From: Atriophallophorus winterbourni
Taxonomy: Eukaryota; Platyhelminthes; Trematoda; Plagiorchiida; Microphallidae
NCBI GenBank assembly: GCA_013407085.1
Contig: JACCGJ010001858.1
Coordinates: 1-64,000 of the forward strand
Direction of reading: 5' to 3'
Length of the DNA: 64,000 nucleotides
The notes under the pieces are model-generated. The model ran no database searches and was not told where the DNA came from. It worked only from the letters and a program-made list of their open reading frames with translations. The stretch's first letter is position 1, and the number at the start of each line of letters is the position of its first letter. This document shows positions 23,023 through 36,200 of the stretch, piece after piece. The position numbers and the translations under genes are program-made.

Positions 23023-24171
23023 ACACGAAAACTTCGTGTAATACAGTGGCATGCAATGAAGGACTATAGTGAAGATATATAAATGGTCCTAAAGCATAAA
23101 CGGTGACCAACGTAATAGTAACAGTATTGAACTTTAGATTTGAAATCTCAATCCGTTCAATTTCGTGGCTGCTTGTTTCTGCTACTTTTAGAAGGCTGTT
23201 TTACACGGCAAACTTAACCTTATGCAGTCGAGGTCCATCAGAACCCCTTCCATTCCAAAAATATATAATCTCTGTCTGTTAGCATACGAGCGTTTTGTAT
23301 GCGCGCCTTTTGCAGGGTAACCACGTTGACCTTCAGCCTTATAATCTAGTTGATAACACTGTAGATGATTCGCTTGATTTTCTTGAACCATTAAGTCAAT
23401 AACTTTCCTAATCAAATAGAGATGTACTCTATACATGATAACTTTAGTTGGACCACAATTGTTAGCGTTTACTTGATTAAATCACTCATTATCGACTTAT
23501 CTATTCTTACTCAAATTTATTTGTATCAATATTTCGAACCACAATGCAGCTCCATTATTATTACGTTCATTACATTACATTAATTTTACATTACACCTTA
23601 TTACTTCCTAACACCGCTGTCTATCATTATTGGAAACGTCTAAAAGGTTCAACCATTTACGACCAAGTCAATTTGTTTAGCGCCGATTTGTTTCACGTAA
23701 TTTCGTAAGAGTGGCATTTGAAAACTCATTATTATGATCAGCACAATTGCAGAAAAGAAGAAAAAATCGCCACAAATCGAAGTGGTTCCAGACAAACTAT
23801 CCAAATTTAAAATATCATTCAGATTATTTATCTAGCCATCACAACAATGAAGTGCATCTCATTGTATTAAAACACCGCGTTAAAATATTTTCATCCCCTT
23901 CAGTTTATCTTTGTTTTTATGCAAAAAATCACTGAGAATGTGTGCGTTGTACGTTTGAGCAGACAAAGCGCCACTGCAGCGAAGGACTTCGTTCAATAAA
24001 TTGTGTGCATAAGTTCCGTACAATTCCCGGGGTTATACCGGCGAAGCTCATCTAAGTTGCATTCCATCTAACGGCCAATGAGTAACGCCACACGTATGAG
24101 ATGTGCTTTTCGTGTAAATCGCAACAAATAAAGTCTGCTCATTCAAGAATTATTGAAAAAAAAAGCTGAAA
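23023..24171. other. region upstream of the Ig gene, presumed 5' flank
   Basis: AT-rich. It should contain the promoter and 5' UTR of the gene starting at 24172, but no convincing TATA or initiator element, and no other gene, could be recognised. A 5' non-coding exon could lie here unseen. Confidence 0.4.
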
Positions 24172-24250
24172 ATGTTGGGTGGTGTGTTGTTACTACCTGT
24201 CCTCTTGGCTGGGGTTATTTCCTCATTCGAACCAGCAGTTCAAACTAATG
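24172..24250 (+). CDS. Ig gene exon 1: signal peptide
   Basis: ATG at 24172 opens a 26-codon frame with a strongly hydrophobic core, ending at the donor GTAGGT (24251), phase 1. The upstream sequence is AT-rich and has no in-frame ATG close by, so this start is preferred. The signal peptide sends the product into the secretory pathway. Confidence 0.75.
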
Positions 24251-27200
24251 GTAGGTCGACATTATAATTTTGCAATTAATTTGTATGACGTTTTTCCAAT
24301 AGAACCAAATGTTTCGTGATAATATCAACACTGATAATCCTATACATTTTTGAGCGTTTCAAGACAATTAACTGAAAGAATTAGATTCTATTTAGAATAA
24401 GTTGAAATGTGTTTCATGAAAATAAATCTTAGCAATAATATCAACGTTTAAATAAGTTTAGTTAATGCGTTAGATTGTTTCCAATGCTTAGTTCTGATTG
24501 GATTATTATTCTTAGACTGAACCTAGTTAATATGGATTTATGCAACAAAGAATAACCGAAATTTGAACTTCTATCGCTTCGAAACCAATATGTTATAGAA
24601 ACGTTGCTAGATATCACAAAACTGTCGATTCAGTGCATTCAGATTATTTGTTGATTGAAGTTCTGGATTCACTTATTCAATTATAGAAAGATTTTGTGTC
24701 AAGCACTGTATGCATATTGATGACCAACGCTTAGTCGCTTCCCGTCTTTGCATGTTAGGCCAGTCCCAAGTGCGAGTGAAACATCGCAATTAACGTACAT
24801 AAGTATTTAATTCAAACATTCTGCGTAAACCCTGTTGATTCTATGCGCGTGCAATTGAGGATCTCGGAGCCTTTGAGTCTTATGTTTTATTCTTGACTAA
24901 CAATTTGACTATCATTCCAATTCTATCAATTTATAGTTTCTACTTGAATATAACACATAAACTTCTTATACTCCGCAGGATGCAGTGAATCGTCTTGCAA
25001 GGAAACGGTGGTTGATTGTCATGAGTTACCTGAAATTGGCTAGGTTTTGATTCACTTGTTAACATGAATTGAGAAGATAAAAAATAATTTTGCATTAATG
25101 CCAATTGTCAACATTTCATTGATTCTTTCGCATACGATGGCGTCGCGATCTTAGTGAGAAACCGGAGGACAATCAACTATTCGATATTGATGTTGGCCAA
25201 GTCACTGAGTGATCAGGAACTAGTCGGTTTGGAAAACACAAGCTAGATCAATAGATACGGGCTCTATTGCGTCAGCTTTTTAAAAGGTTTCAGCGAAGTC
25301 TTTGTGGCACGTTTTTGGGTACCGACCGACAATATATGAATGAATGAATGAATGAGAGCTCAAGGCAAAGTGTCGCACAGTCATAGACTGCACATGGAAT
25401 AAAACACTCTCAGGTTGTCCAAGCAATGACAGTGCCAAGTCTGTGACTGACAGAGAAGGCAACCTCAGATTAGTGATTGAACTGTTCATCTAAAAACAAA
25501 TCTTGTTTATACAACTTCGATTGTGTTTAAATGGAATAGTCAAAGTGTTCTTACAAGGCATATATTCCCATCAGTGTTAACGAATTTAAGTATTACTTGC
25601 TTAATTATACTCATTATCAAGTGTGCCAACACATCCATCGGTAAACGAGACATCAGATTCATATTGAAGTTATAAATTCGTGTAAACTTAGTCACATTAC
25701 AACCAAATTATTGGCTTGTTAAATTCTAATCATTTATAATGAAATGTGCATCGATTTTCTGACATCAACGCAACCTAAACTCCACAACCGGTTTCTGACA
25801 GTCTGCCATCATCAGGGGATGACAGTAAAATTAGTTTCGGTGAACACAATTTTTCTTCGATTATATTCAGAATTTGAGTTCATGAAGTTTCGATTCGAAG
25901 CAAATATTCCCTTATTCCGGCAACTCAATCCATATTCAATAATATAATCGATGTTAAGAAAAAACAAACATGTCTTTATTTGGGTACTTAAATTTCCAGG
26001 TGCTTTTGGGGATTTATTTTCGCGTGGTGTATGGAGATGCTCAGAGGACGCCACTCAATCGCCACTGTATACCATTTTTATATAGTTCAACACCTTCTAT
26101 GGGTTACCCACAATGCTTATCTGAATATGGGTTGAAATATGTATGGATCTTAATTTCCGTCGCTTCCATAAAATTTGAATAGGAATTTCACTGTTTCGAA
26201 CTGATCATCTGCTAATGGTGGTACTATGATACCACAAAATTACAAAACAAAACGTCCATTTGGAGCGTCGAGTTCTTACTCTTTGGATATCAGGATCATG
26301 TCACAACCTTCAGAGCCACGAGCAAATCAGTTGTTGTTAACAAGAAGCGCAAAGCCTGAAGGTCCATGCAAGAGACGCGGTATCGGGATCCTTGTACGCT
26401 AACAGAAAGTGATTACACTCTTTGCACAGAAAGATGATCTGATGAGCCTTGGGTACGACGTTTGAAACAGCAGAATGAAGCAGCAGCAGAAGCGAGTGGA
26501 TTCGGACTCTAAATCTGAAGTACAGAACGGGAGCCATTATTTCAGTTAACAACACTTTAAACATTTATATTTTTTATCTAATTACATTTTTTGTCGAATT
26601 TCAGACAAGAGTGTGATAGAATTCTACTTGGATCCCATCACCTACGTGGTTGAGGATGTTGAGGTGTCGTTAAAATGTACCTTTAGTTATGAAGGAACCT
26701 TGGGGTGAGTTGAAGAAGAAGAAAAATGACTTTTTTCGTGTACACGAATTTTCAGCAACTAAGTTAATTTCTCCACAAAGCTAATAAGAAGATGTGAAAT
26801 GTATAAAATCACATTGCCAGACGCATCTGAAACAGCCATCAATTGATTAACCATGTATCGTGCTAGGTATGGACCAATAGAGTTTCTGAATTTATTAGTT
26901 CTTGAATAGGAAATAAAGTATTGGCTTCGGGTGGATGAAAATGAGTTGCGGCAGGAGAAATGATTTTGATCAATTTGTTGCATTCACAGAAGTGAATATC
27001 GACACCAGTGTCTCGAATTAAATCCGCATAAACACAGCTCAATCTTGAGATAACCTTAATATCCCTTCTGATCAGCAGAAAATCCTTTTCCAGGAGCCCG
27101 GGAAAATTACGTGGGATGCATGGAGGTGTGAACCGATGCAAGTTAAAACAAAAAGTTGAATTACATTAGGTGGGATAGAGAGAGAACGGAGAGAAAGACC

Positions 27201-30200
27201 ATAGAATGACAACTGGCAAACTGTCAAGAAATGTGCGGTCACATGATTGGTCCAGCTAAGACTCTCGGACATTGTAACGCCAAGGTACGTGAAGCTACTA
27301 CGTGTTTCAAACACCGAGCCATTACATGAAACACAAGGAATGTTTTGATTGTGAACTAAACATCGCTCTCCAGTCATATTGTAAAATACCATTTTGTAGC
27401 ATTTTTGGGGATTCAAAGATTAACCAAGTGCGGATTACCATTGACCAATGCTTGTAATCATTGATTCTAAGGCATTGTTGACCGACTCGACTATTGTGAT
27501 TCAATGCAACGGCAACGTTTCCGGTTTATTTAATATTAAGTGCAGTAAGGGTTACAAGGACGATCTGAAATGTAAATAGAAAATAAAAATGGGTACGGAA
27601 CACCACGCGGAATCGGTGTCGCACGGGAGGCTTTTTTGCCATTCACTACCGTATATTGACGACGACCTTCGAACTAGGTGAAATGCAATGAAGTACGTTT
27701 GATAGAAAATTACATTCAGATAGTTTACGTAGTAAGGAACATCGCACAACACTGTTAAACTCATTCGTGTAATCCAGAAAACGAAGTTGTACATCATTCG
27801 ATTTACATGTAAATTGAATAGATTTGAACTTTTGAAAATGTTAAACATTTGAAACTACCTTTGGATAAGTCTTGGACGGCGATATGTTCAGTTATATGTG
27901 CCGGCACACATGTGAATGAGGTTGACGTCATAGGCTTAAACAATTTTTGTTTGCATCCGTCTCCACCTGGTAGAAAACGAACTGTTTCCTGCTATTTACA
28001 CTCGCGTAGCTGAAACACAAAATGTAAGAAAATCGGAATCGCTTGAGTACTAGTTTGATGTTGTGAATTTCAAATAGTAGTAAGCATAGTATGAACGCAT
28101 TTCGCTCACATTACGCTGGTGTTGTATGCCTTCAATTTTCTTAGTCGAATGTGAGCTCACTTATTTATTGAGTTGGGTTCCATATAAATAATCATTATGA
28201 ATATTTAGTATTTGGTTTGATCTAATGACAACTTACAAAATAATGAACTCAAAGGCGCACCCACTGAGGCATCTATTTCGCCTCCGTTCAAGCCATGTCA
28301 CACGTAATCACCCACTGGCATTTGCTATTCCACATTCCCACCATCGGTTCTTTCATTCGGTGCGCGTTAGTTTCTCTTGGAATTCCCTACAGTCAGATGT
28401 TGTCCAATCATGTAGTGAAAGGATTTTCAGGAACAAATTGGATATATTTATACGCAGTAATTCCGCGCTACATCCCGTTTATATAACATGATCTTTTTCC
28501 AAACGAATATGTGTTTTTTCATCATACCGCGACAATACATGACATTTTTTGAAACTACAAAACTGTCGATCTTCCTAATGCCTCAATTTATTTTGTATAT
28601 ATATATTTATTGTCCTTATACGAATATCCTGTGGCGTTGTACAGTTACGAGCTTTTGCATAACATAAATTCTTGAATCTTGAATTTGAAACTTGAAAATC
28701 AAGGATAAATGTTGTACCCGAGATTTCCGAATAGTTCTATTAACATTAAGTCCGAGGTATCGTATTCCAAAACACCTACCACTTCGCCTGAGACTATCCC
28801 ACTGTGCTTCGCTCAAAAATCAAACAATCCAAGAAGACTTTTCTGACGGCATGATGTTGACGACTAAAACATCATTAATTTGTTTACAAGCGCGTTTTTC
28901 AGGAGATTACATGAAATTCTAACTGAATGCGAGTCAGGAATCATGAAAAATCTTGTATTTAACCGTTTTTGCTTCTGTTGAAAAGGCTTAATTTTATGCA
29001 GAATTTCTTTGAAGCTCTCTTTGAAATAAACCAAATGATCAACTTTATTCGTTTATTTGTTTACCGAATTTCATGATTTTCGTTTCATTTCAATTTGGAT
29101 TTACAGGGATTTGAAACTCAACTGGATAGTAAACGGTATTCCCACAAAAGACATACGTATATCAGAAACCAAAACTTTATCTAATTTCCAACCACCGAGA
29201 CATGAATATAGTACGCTGTCAAAACCGCCTGATGAAGGAGAATACGTATGCGTTGTGAGTGATCCATTCGGGACGGCAGTATCCAATGCGACTTATGTAA
29301 AATTTGAACGTGAGTTCGTGAATATTCGCAGTAATTTTAAAGTCAAAGACTACGATTAAAAATATTCGGCATCCGTCTGAGCTTCATTTACAAAACTGTT
29401 TAAAGTATGTTAAATTAGTCATTATATTTTCATTGACAATATTTTGCAGCAAATATATCTGACTGTGAAAAATGTTCTTTATTTGTCTACTCGCAAATAT
29501 CAAATTATTCCTCATTTGACAATGATTGAAACGTATGCTAATAAAGTGGATTCACGCGAAAGAAGTAATAACAATTAATTTGCTCATAAAAATACGCGTA
29601 ATGGAGTCGCTGAGAATTCAGTGCAGAATTTTTATTGTATCGTGAAAGAAAATGTCCAATTCTTTTTTAATGACTATAACGATGCGATGGATGAACAAAA
29701 CAATCTGCCCTTGTATGCCACTGTTTTATAAGTTTGGTATGACCAACATGTTTAATCACTTTGGCCCACACTCCTGTAGACAGGGTTTGAACCTTTGTGA
29801 ATAAAAGTTTCCACGTGGAAAATAGGTTATTTCAAGACCGTTTCTTGACCTTTTAATCGGTATACAACGTGGCGGGTGTTTCGTAGCGAAACTCTCCGTA
29901 ACCATGGGTTGAAAGTCGGGGTTTTCCGGGCCACCTGCCCACTTAGAAAAAATTCTTTCAATTCAGTCCTTCAAAAACTCCTTTTTTTTCATAGAATTGA
30001 ATATTTTTAGACAAAATAATTAATGCCATCGGATAAAATAGACATCACATTATAATTTTCTGAAAAAAACTCAAAACATTTTTTGATGAAAATACCATGC
30101 CGTGAGGCATTTCAAGCAACATTTTAAACATAGAACGTAATGAATTCTGTTTATTCTTCTCCTTAATTTTATTTCAACATTATTGCTTCTACACCAATAT

Positions 30201-33200
30201 AATCCAATTGATTAATTGCGACTTACTTTCAAATGGAATATTATCAAATGATCTACATGCAATGAATGATTAAATTTCTAAGATGTTAAATGCGAGTTAT
30301 TATTTAGTTAAACCCATTTTTGACTGAGATTTATGATGAACGAAGTTAAGGTTCCATGTATTCGAGAGTGCTACGCAGCGGAAATTCAGCCGGTGTTCTG
30401 CCCAATTTTCGAAATGTGCGCGTTCAAATAATTTAACATCCATACCACTGACCAGCTTGTCTGTCCTTCGTTGGCTAGGACTTAGTGGTACAAATACAAA
30501 TTCTAAAACCATAAAGATACAAGTCAATTTCATAAGTTCCTGTGTTCGTTGGGCATAGAATGTGCAAACGTTGCAAAACCTTTGGCGAAAAATGCTGGTG
30601 ATCAGATTTTCATTGATTTTATCTGGCTTCATACAAATACAAAAATGCGCGAAAGTATACTTTTATGTTCGACATTGTGTGTTTACTTTCTTTCTGCAAT
30701 GATTCGTTTACATTGTATACATCAACACAGAAAGTATTGTGTGTTGCTAAATCTGATGGATGATATTCATCGCCTTGCAACGGATTTAATGTGAGACGAA
30801 CTAAAACAGGGCGAAAATGTGGTGGTAACCATTGGGTAAACACTTTTTGAAATGTGCTCGAAATCTGGTACTGATTACCTCGGTGAGCAACGCAGCCTGG
30901 AAACGAACTAACATTTATAAAACTACGCCCACATTAGTTGAGTCGTCTCTGTTTACCAATTCAGAACAAATGTGAGTCGTTTTAAAATTAATTGAGTGGA
31001 ATGTAATGGCAATGCATACGGTGAGATATTGTTGGCCTCCGTCGGTTGATGTCGACCATGGATGTTCTATCACATCGCATGAATTTCATGTTTTTCAAGC
31101 TGTTGTAATGATTAAACATCCGATTCGGAGGAACTCGTCCTGCAGCTTTTCAACTATAGTCCGAACTCTGTTTGCATGCATCAGTTGCAGCGCCGGACGC
31201 TGAATTGCGTTCAGGCAGCCAAGAGCTGATCCTCTCCTTCCCCAGCTTGCCAGACGGATGGTTTACAACAATGCCTCCAAAGTGAGCGGTCAAGAGCAAG
31301 TTTTTCCCAGCTCGCGGGGTCAATGCCAAGAGCTTTCATATCTCTTTTGCAAACGCTTTTGTACCGCAAGTGCGGTCTGCCCAATGGTCGACTTCCTAAT
31401 TGCAACTCACCATAGAGTAGATCTTTCGGAATACGACCATTTTCCATTCTATAGACATGACTTAGCCACCGCAAGCGGCGCTGACGTAATAGGGTGAACA
31501 TGCTCAGTAGACACGGTGAGATATTATCGATAAATTTTATGACACTGGTGTTAAATTATCTATATCCTGCGCAAGCTAAAACGAGCAACGCCACATGCTA
31601 CCTGACGAAGAATATGTTGGAACGTAAACGAAAATTAGTACCTCCAAGAAATATTTCATTCACTCTTCTCAAAATGGACTTGAAGAATATGGGCGTGCAA
31701 TGTGATCCACTCACAAGCATCACAGAAGACAAAAGTGAATGGAGAAACGGAGTTCATGTCTTTTATTTCATCTAGGACTAACAAGATAAGTGAGACGGGT
31801 TAAGAAGCTCATGGTCACGGTAGTTTAATGTGAGTGTCGAACTTAGTTTATTTCATTGATCGGGTTTGACAAGACCCGCTGGGAATTTATCTAAATCCCG
31901 TGGGTATGTAATGCAACATCGGTTATTCAAAACCGAATAGAGAATGATAAAATGTTCAAAAGAAAGAACAAAAACACGCATAGCTTTCTATAATTTATAA
32001 CGGTCAACCTGATTCGAATTTGCGCTAAATAATTGAAGTGTATGTTCAAGCAATATAACACCACCAACAACAACAAAGATTTCACGTGCACACTGTGCAT
32101 TGATACTTGCACCACGATTGCTCATATTGAAAGGAATAGCGAGAGAAACAAATGATGAACTTCAACAGACAATTAAGGTCGAGCTAAAGGCCCAAGTGCT
32201 GTAATTGTAGGAAGTAAACTACGTAGTACGACCAACCCGTTCAATCACGTGTGCCCGAACACATGTAGATAGGGTTTGAACACGTGATGAGGAAAAAAAT
32301 GCTCGTTTGCATGCAATTCCCTAAACACACACACACACACACAATGACCGGCATCGGGCCGCTCGCACTCATCAGATAGGAACAGTACGATCATGTTCTA
32401 ATCTTTTGGTGTTATTCATCTCAACGTGGCACACGTTCTTACAGAATACACATTAAGTTCTCTCTCAGTAGTGTATGAGTTTCAGAACAATCACAGAACA
32501 ATCTTCATATACGCAGAACACGTATCGTGTAACAATTTACAAAATTTGCATTTTGGTTACACTTAATTGTTGTTGCGCTTTTACGATACACAATGCTTTT
32601 GCTTAATATAGATGATATGAAATACAATGACACACTCACGTTAAAAATAGGCTCATCTCAATTATACAGAATAGTAACTGGATATAACTTGCCCATAGTT
32701 TCCCCGTTTGCGATCAACCACTTTCATGGTAATTGCATAAACGTTAACATTAAAGTAATCGCTGAAACTTTGATTTTCATAAATTGCGCCAAAACGCATT
32801 GTTACCATAGGTCTGCTATGATGTCTACTGCCGGATAGCAAATTGTGCCGGTTTTACTTCCTATAAGCTCATCTTAAATATCCAATGTTTCCTTGGCAAA
32901 CAATCCTAGTTTTTGTAGTTATAAGCTTTTCTCCAAGTATTTACAAATTGCCTGTTCAGGGTATGATTCAATTAGGCTTGGTGATATCAGTATTTAGTTT
33001 AAGGTTGTGATCTTTCATTATATATAATATATATATATATGAAAATAGCAGTTGATTCCGCCGAAAAGGTGACCGTGCCATTTTCAAATTGGACACGTAT
33101 TGACTGTCTAGACGAGGATGATATCAGCGGTCTCATTGTTTATTGGAGTAGAAATGGAATGCCGTATGCACCTAATACAAAATTCGAGTGGACTGACGAG

Positions 33201-36200
33201 AGAGGTAAGTGAGCTTCATTTTGAAACTGCAACAATAAACTGTGTGATGTAAATTGAAACCCAATATAACACGAACGGAATGCACCTGATTAAGAACAAA
33301 TCAAAAGCTAGTTGACGGGTTGCACATCACTAATACCGGCATAATACATGAGTAGGTGGTGCCAAGAAGTCAAACGATATCCACCGTAAACGCAAACTAA
33401 CATACGTTGAATGCAACTTGCAAAAGAATGACTCTGGAGTTACAACCGATCTAGTGGTAACAAATGTTGTAAAATATTATCAGATAGTAAATGATATGTC
33501 ATTCACAATGTCTCTCGAACTGATCAAACCCAGCAAATATTCAGTTAACCTTTGATTACAATACCTCAATTAGATTCTACAAACGGTGTGGATGCATGAG
33601 GTTTGTCGCGGTAGTCACTATATATGTCCATAGCTGATGGATCCGCCGAGTATATGTTGATATGTACGAGGTGGAATGTGTTTGAAATTCACGCTATCTA
33701 GTACAATGAGCGCTCTATAGACTAGGTTTATTTCTACGCACTTTTAAGTAATAATGCCAAATATGATTGTATTGTATTGTATTATATAGCTCTCAAGCAT
33801 TGCGAGTCAACGTGAACATTGAATAATGTGATGAGATTGATCAGAACTGCAATTACCCGTTCAAAAAGATTGTAAAAATTCATGTGCTACTATCCTCCTA
33901 ACTTCTATTTTAATTATTGCCTATTATCTATAATATGATTGAATATGAAAGAACAGACTGAGTAACCAGCTTAATCTTGAGTCAATACAGGGTTGTGTCT
34001 AATAATGATTTGACTATTAGGGTAAATATATTAAACATTTTTCTGTATCGCGACAATCGGTCGATGATTGCCTTGTATGTAAATCGTATGTAATCGAACG
34101 AAGTTTCCATGCATCACAAAGTTTTAAAACGCTAATCAGTTCATTTGGGGAGAAAGACTCATGGTGATAAGAGTTGCTCCGCCGATGGAAATCAATGGTC
34201 ACTGAAAGGAGCGATATCTGTTCTTCTGAAGTTTGCTTACCACAGTACCTCTGAAGTGAATAGTCAACACCAAGTTCAAGACCAAGTATTTTCAATGTCA
34301 AGCGCGTTCATATATCCTTTTCGAACGTATTTGTAGCGCAAGTTCGGTCTGAAGCAAGGCATACTTCCTGATATCAACTCTTCGAAGTATCAATCGTTTG
34401 TGATACGACCGTTTCTCATCCTACACACATGACCGAGTCAGCATAAGCGACGCGTAGTATTTGAGAGGGAAAATCTCTGTCAAAACATTCTAGGTTAAAT
34501 CGTGATTCCTGTACTAACTTCAATGGGGTGTTTCGAGAACAGCCGATGCAGCATTAACAATATCTTTCTTCCGCTAGTCCGTCTCGTCTCAATTCATTCT
34601 TGAGGCTAACGTTTTAAACGTTAATCACGCTCAATCGTGAATCCCACAACAAAAACGAAACGCCAGTTTTCAAAACGTGTTTATTACACACATGATCAGA
34701 GACAAAACGCATTTTATCTTTTCATATATAGGCAAATCACTTATCCACATTACCATCCAGAATCTGTCTGTAACGGTCGTCTCTTTGATCTGATTTGTCA
34801 ATCGACTTAGTGTTAACTGGTTCCATTCACGCCAGAACTCAGAACTCAGAAAGTTCATGGTAGAAAATGCATTTGACTTAACAATAACCATCGGATGACA
34901 GGTATATGGTGTAAAATTATAAAATCTCTCAAAAATCAATAGCGGCAGTCACCTACCGCATGGTTTGTCATATACCCATCCAGTTTAGAAGCTCAAACCG
35001 CAACAGATTCCGAGCGTGTGATTTATTCAGAAAAAAATTTCTAAGTGAAACAAATTCTAAACTAGAAATTATTTCGACGAATACCCAATCGAGAATGCGG
35101 AATGCTTAAAGCCTTCGGATGTTTTCGCTTAAACCGATCTCATATGATTCTTCCAAACCCCGAATTTTTGGATTTTTGCGGTTGTTGCCGTCAGGCGTTT
35201 CGCCACTTCCTGTTATTGTATTTCGCACAAGTTTGTCGTTGTGCCTATCCTCCAAAAGCTCGTGATTAGCGCTCGTCGCGGATGCACTTAACAACTCTAC
35301 TCTCACAATCCCGTCAAAAGTCCCGTTGGACATGCTAAGCTGCTCGGTAATGTGTTCTCACATATGTTCTGTTCACGCTCCATTATTTGAATCTACCACG
35401 GCAAGTTCTTTGTTCTGTCAGGGAAAGCTCCATTACCGTTCACGCCAGGTTCTTTGATTTATCACAGCACCAGTGTAGATGGGGTCCGGTCAGTCGAGGC
35501 TAAATTACGCTGCTATGTCTATTACGCTGCTTGCACAGGCTTTAAAAGCTCCCGATGAGCCATGCCACTCCCGCGTTTTACACACCGTTGTCTCCAGACT
35601 TCGATGTAGGTATCTGCAGACAACTCAATGGACCATGGCACAGGGACCGCTATTAGGTCTCGATTAAACGGATGTATTCCTCTTCCCTGTACATTATGTC
35701 CTAATTTATTAATTTTTATCGAAGCGAGCGATAGATTTTCGCAGCCAGGCTACATAGGCTTCATAGTCAGACGAAGGTAGACGTTCATTATATTCAATAA
35801 TATACACGATGACAATCTTCCAAATATACTTTGAATGATACATAGCAATCTACTGGTCTGTCTATAAACATTTCTGCAGTGTGATTTGCTCTCTAGTTTT
35901 CAATTATTCTATATTTGAAAAAATGTGTTTAACAACCGACCATTCTGGGACTTCATTTCTCAAAAGATGATTCTTGCCAAGTTGGAGCATCTTGCTTTTC
36001 CGTGTGTTGAATTGCTCATCATTTTCAACTGTATGAGCTTACACTGACCAAAATACTAAGCATTTTGTTACAATCTGCAGCAGAACTGATCCGGGGTGAA
36101 AAATACATATATTCAATGAATAAAAACATCTTAAATGTCACGAGGGGAAACCATTTATGCACAGCAAAAAAGATGCGGTTCCAAGACCTGTCCATGTGTG

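Larger units (their letters stand above)
24251..26604. other. intron 1
   Basis: 2.35 kb. It holds a copy of the dispersed short repeat (25338-25432) and an antisense hammerhead core (25781-25821); the rest is unassigned AT-rich DNA. Confidence 0.65.
29310..33048. other. intron 3
   Basis: 3.7 kb. It contains a diverged repeat pair (29730-29830 and 32225-32310), an antisense LINE fragment (31211-31501), an AC microsatellite and a decayed hammerhead-like motif. It ends in a TA tract instead of a pyrimidine tract. Confidence 0.6.

Noticed and set aside
26439..26475. CTGATGAGCC...GAAAC on the plus strand, hammerhead-like
   Set aside because: The bases between CTGATGA and GAAAC do not form a stem II ending at GAAA, and no cleavage triplet with a pairing stem I is found.
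33390..33470. Short plus-strand segment NLQKNDSGV resembling an Ig F strand
   Set aside because: The expected Tyr-x-Cys is absent and no matching splice sites or phases connect it to exons 4 and 5.
35106..35333. 75-codon minus-strand frame, hydrophilic
   Set aside because: No recognisable domain, and it lies within intron 4 next to a dispersed repeat; not supported as a gene.
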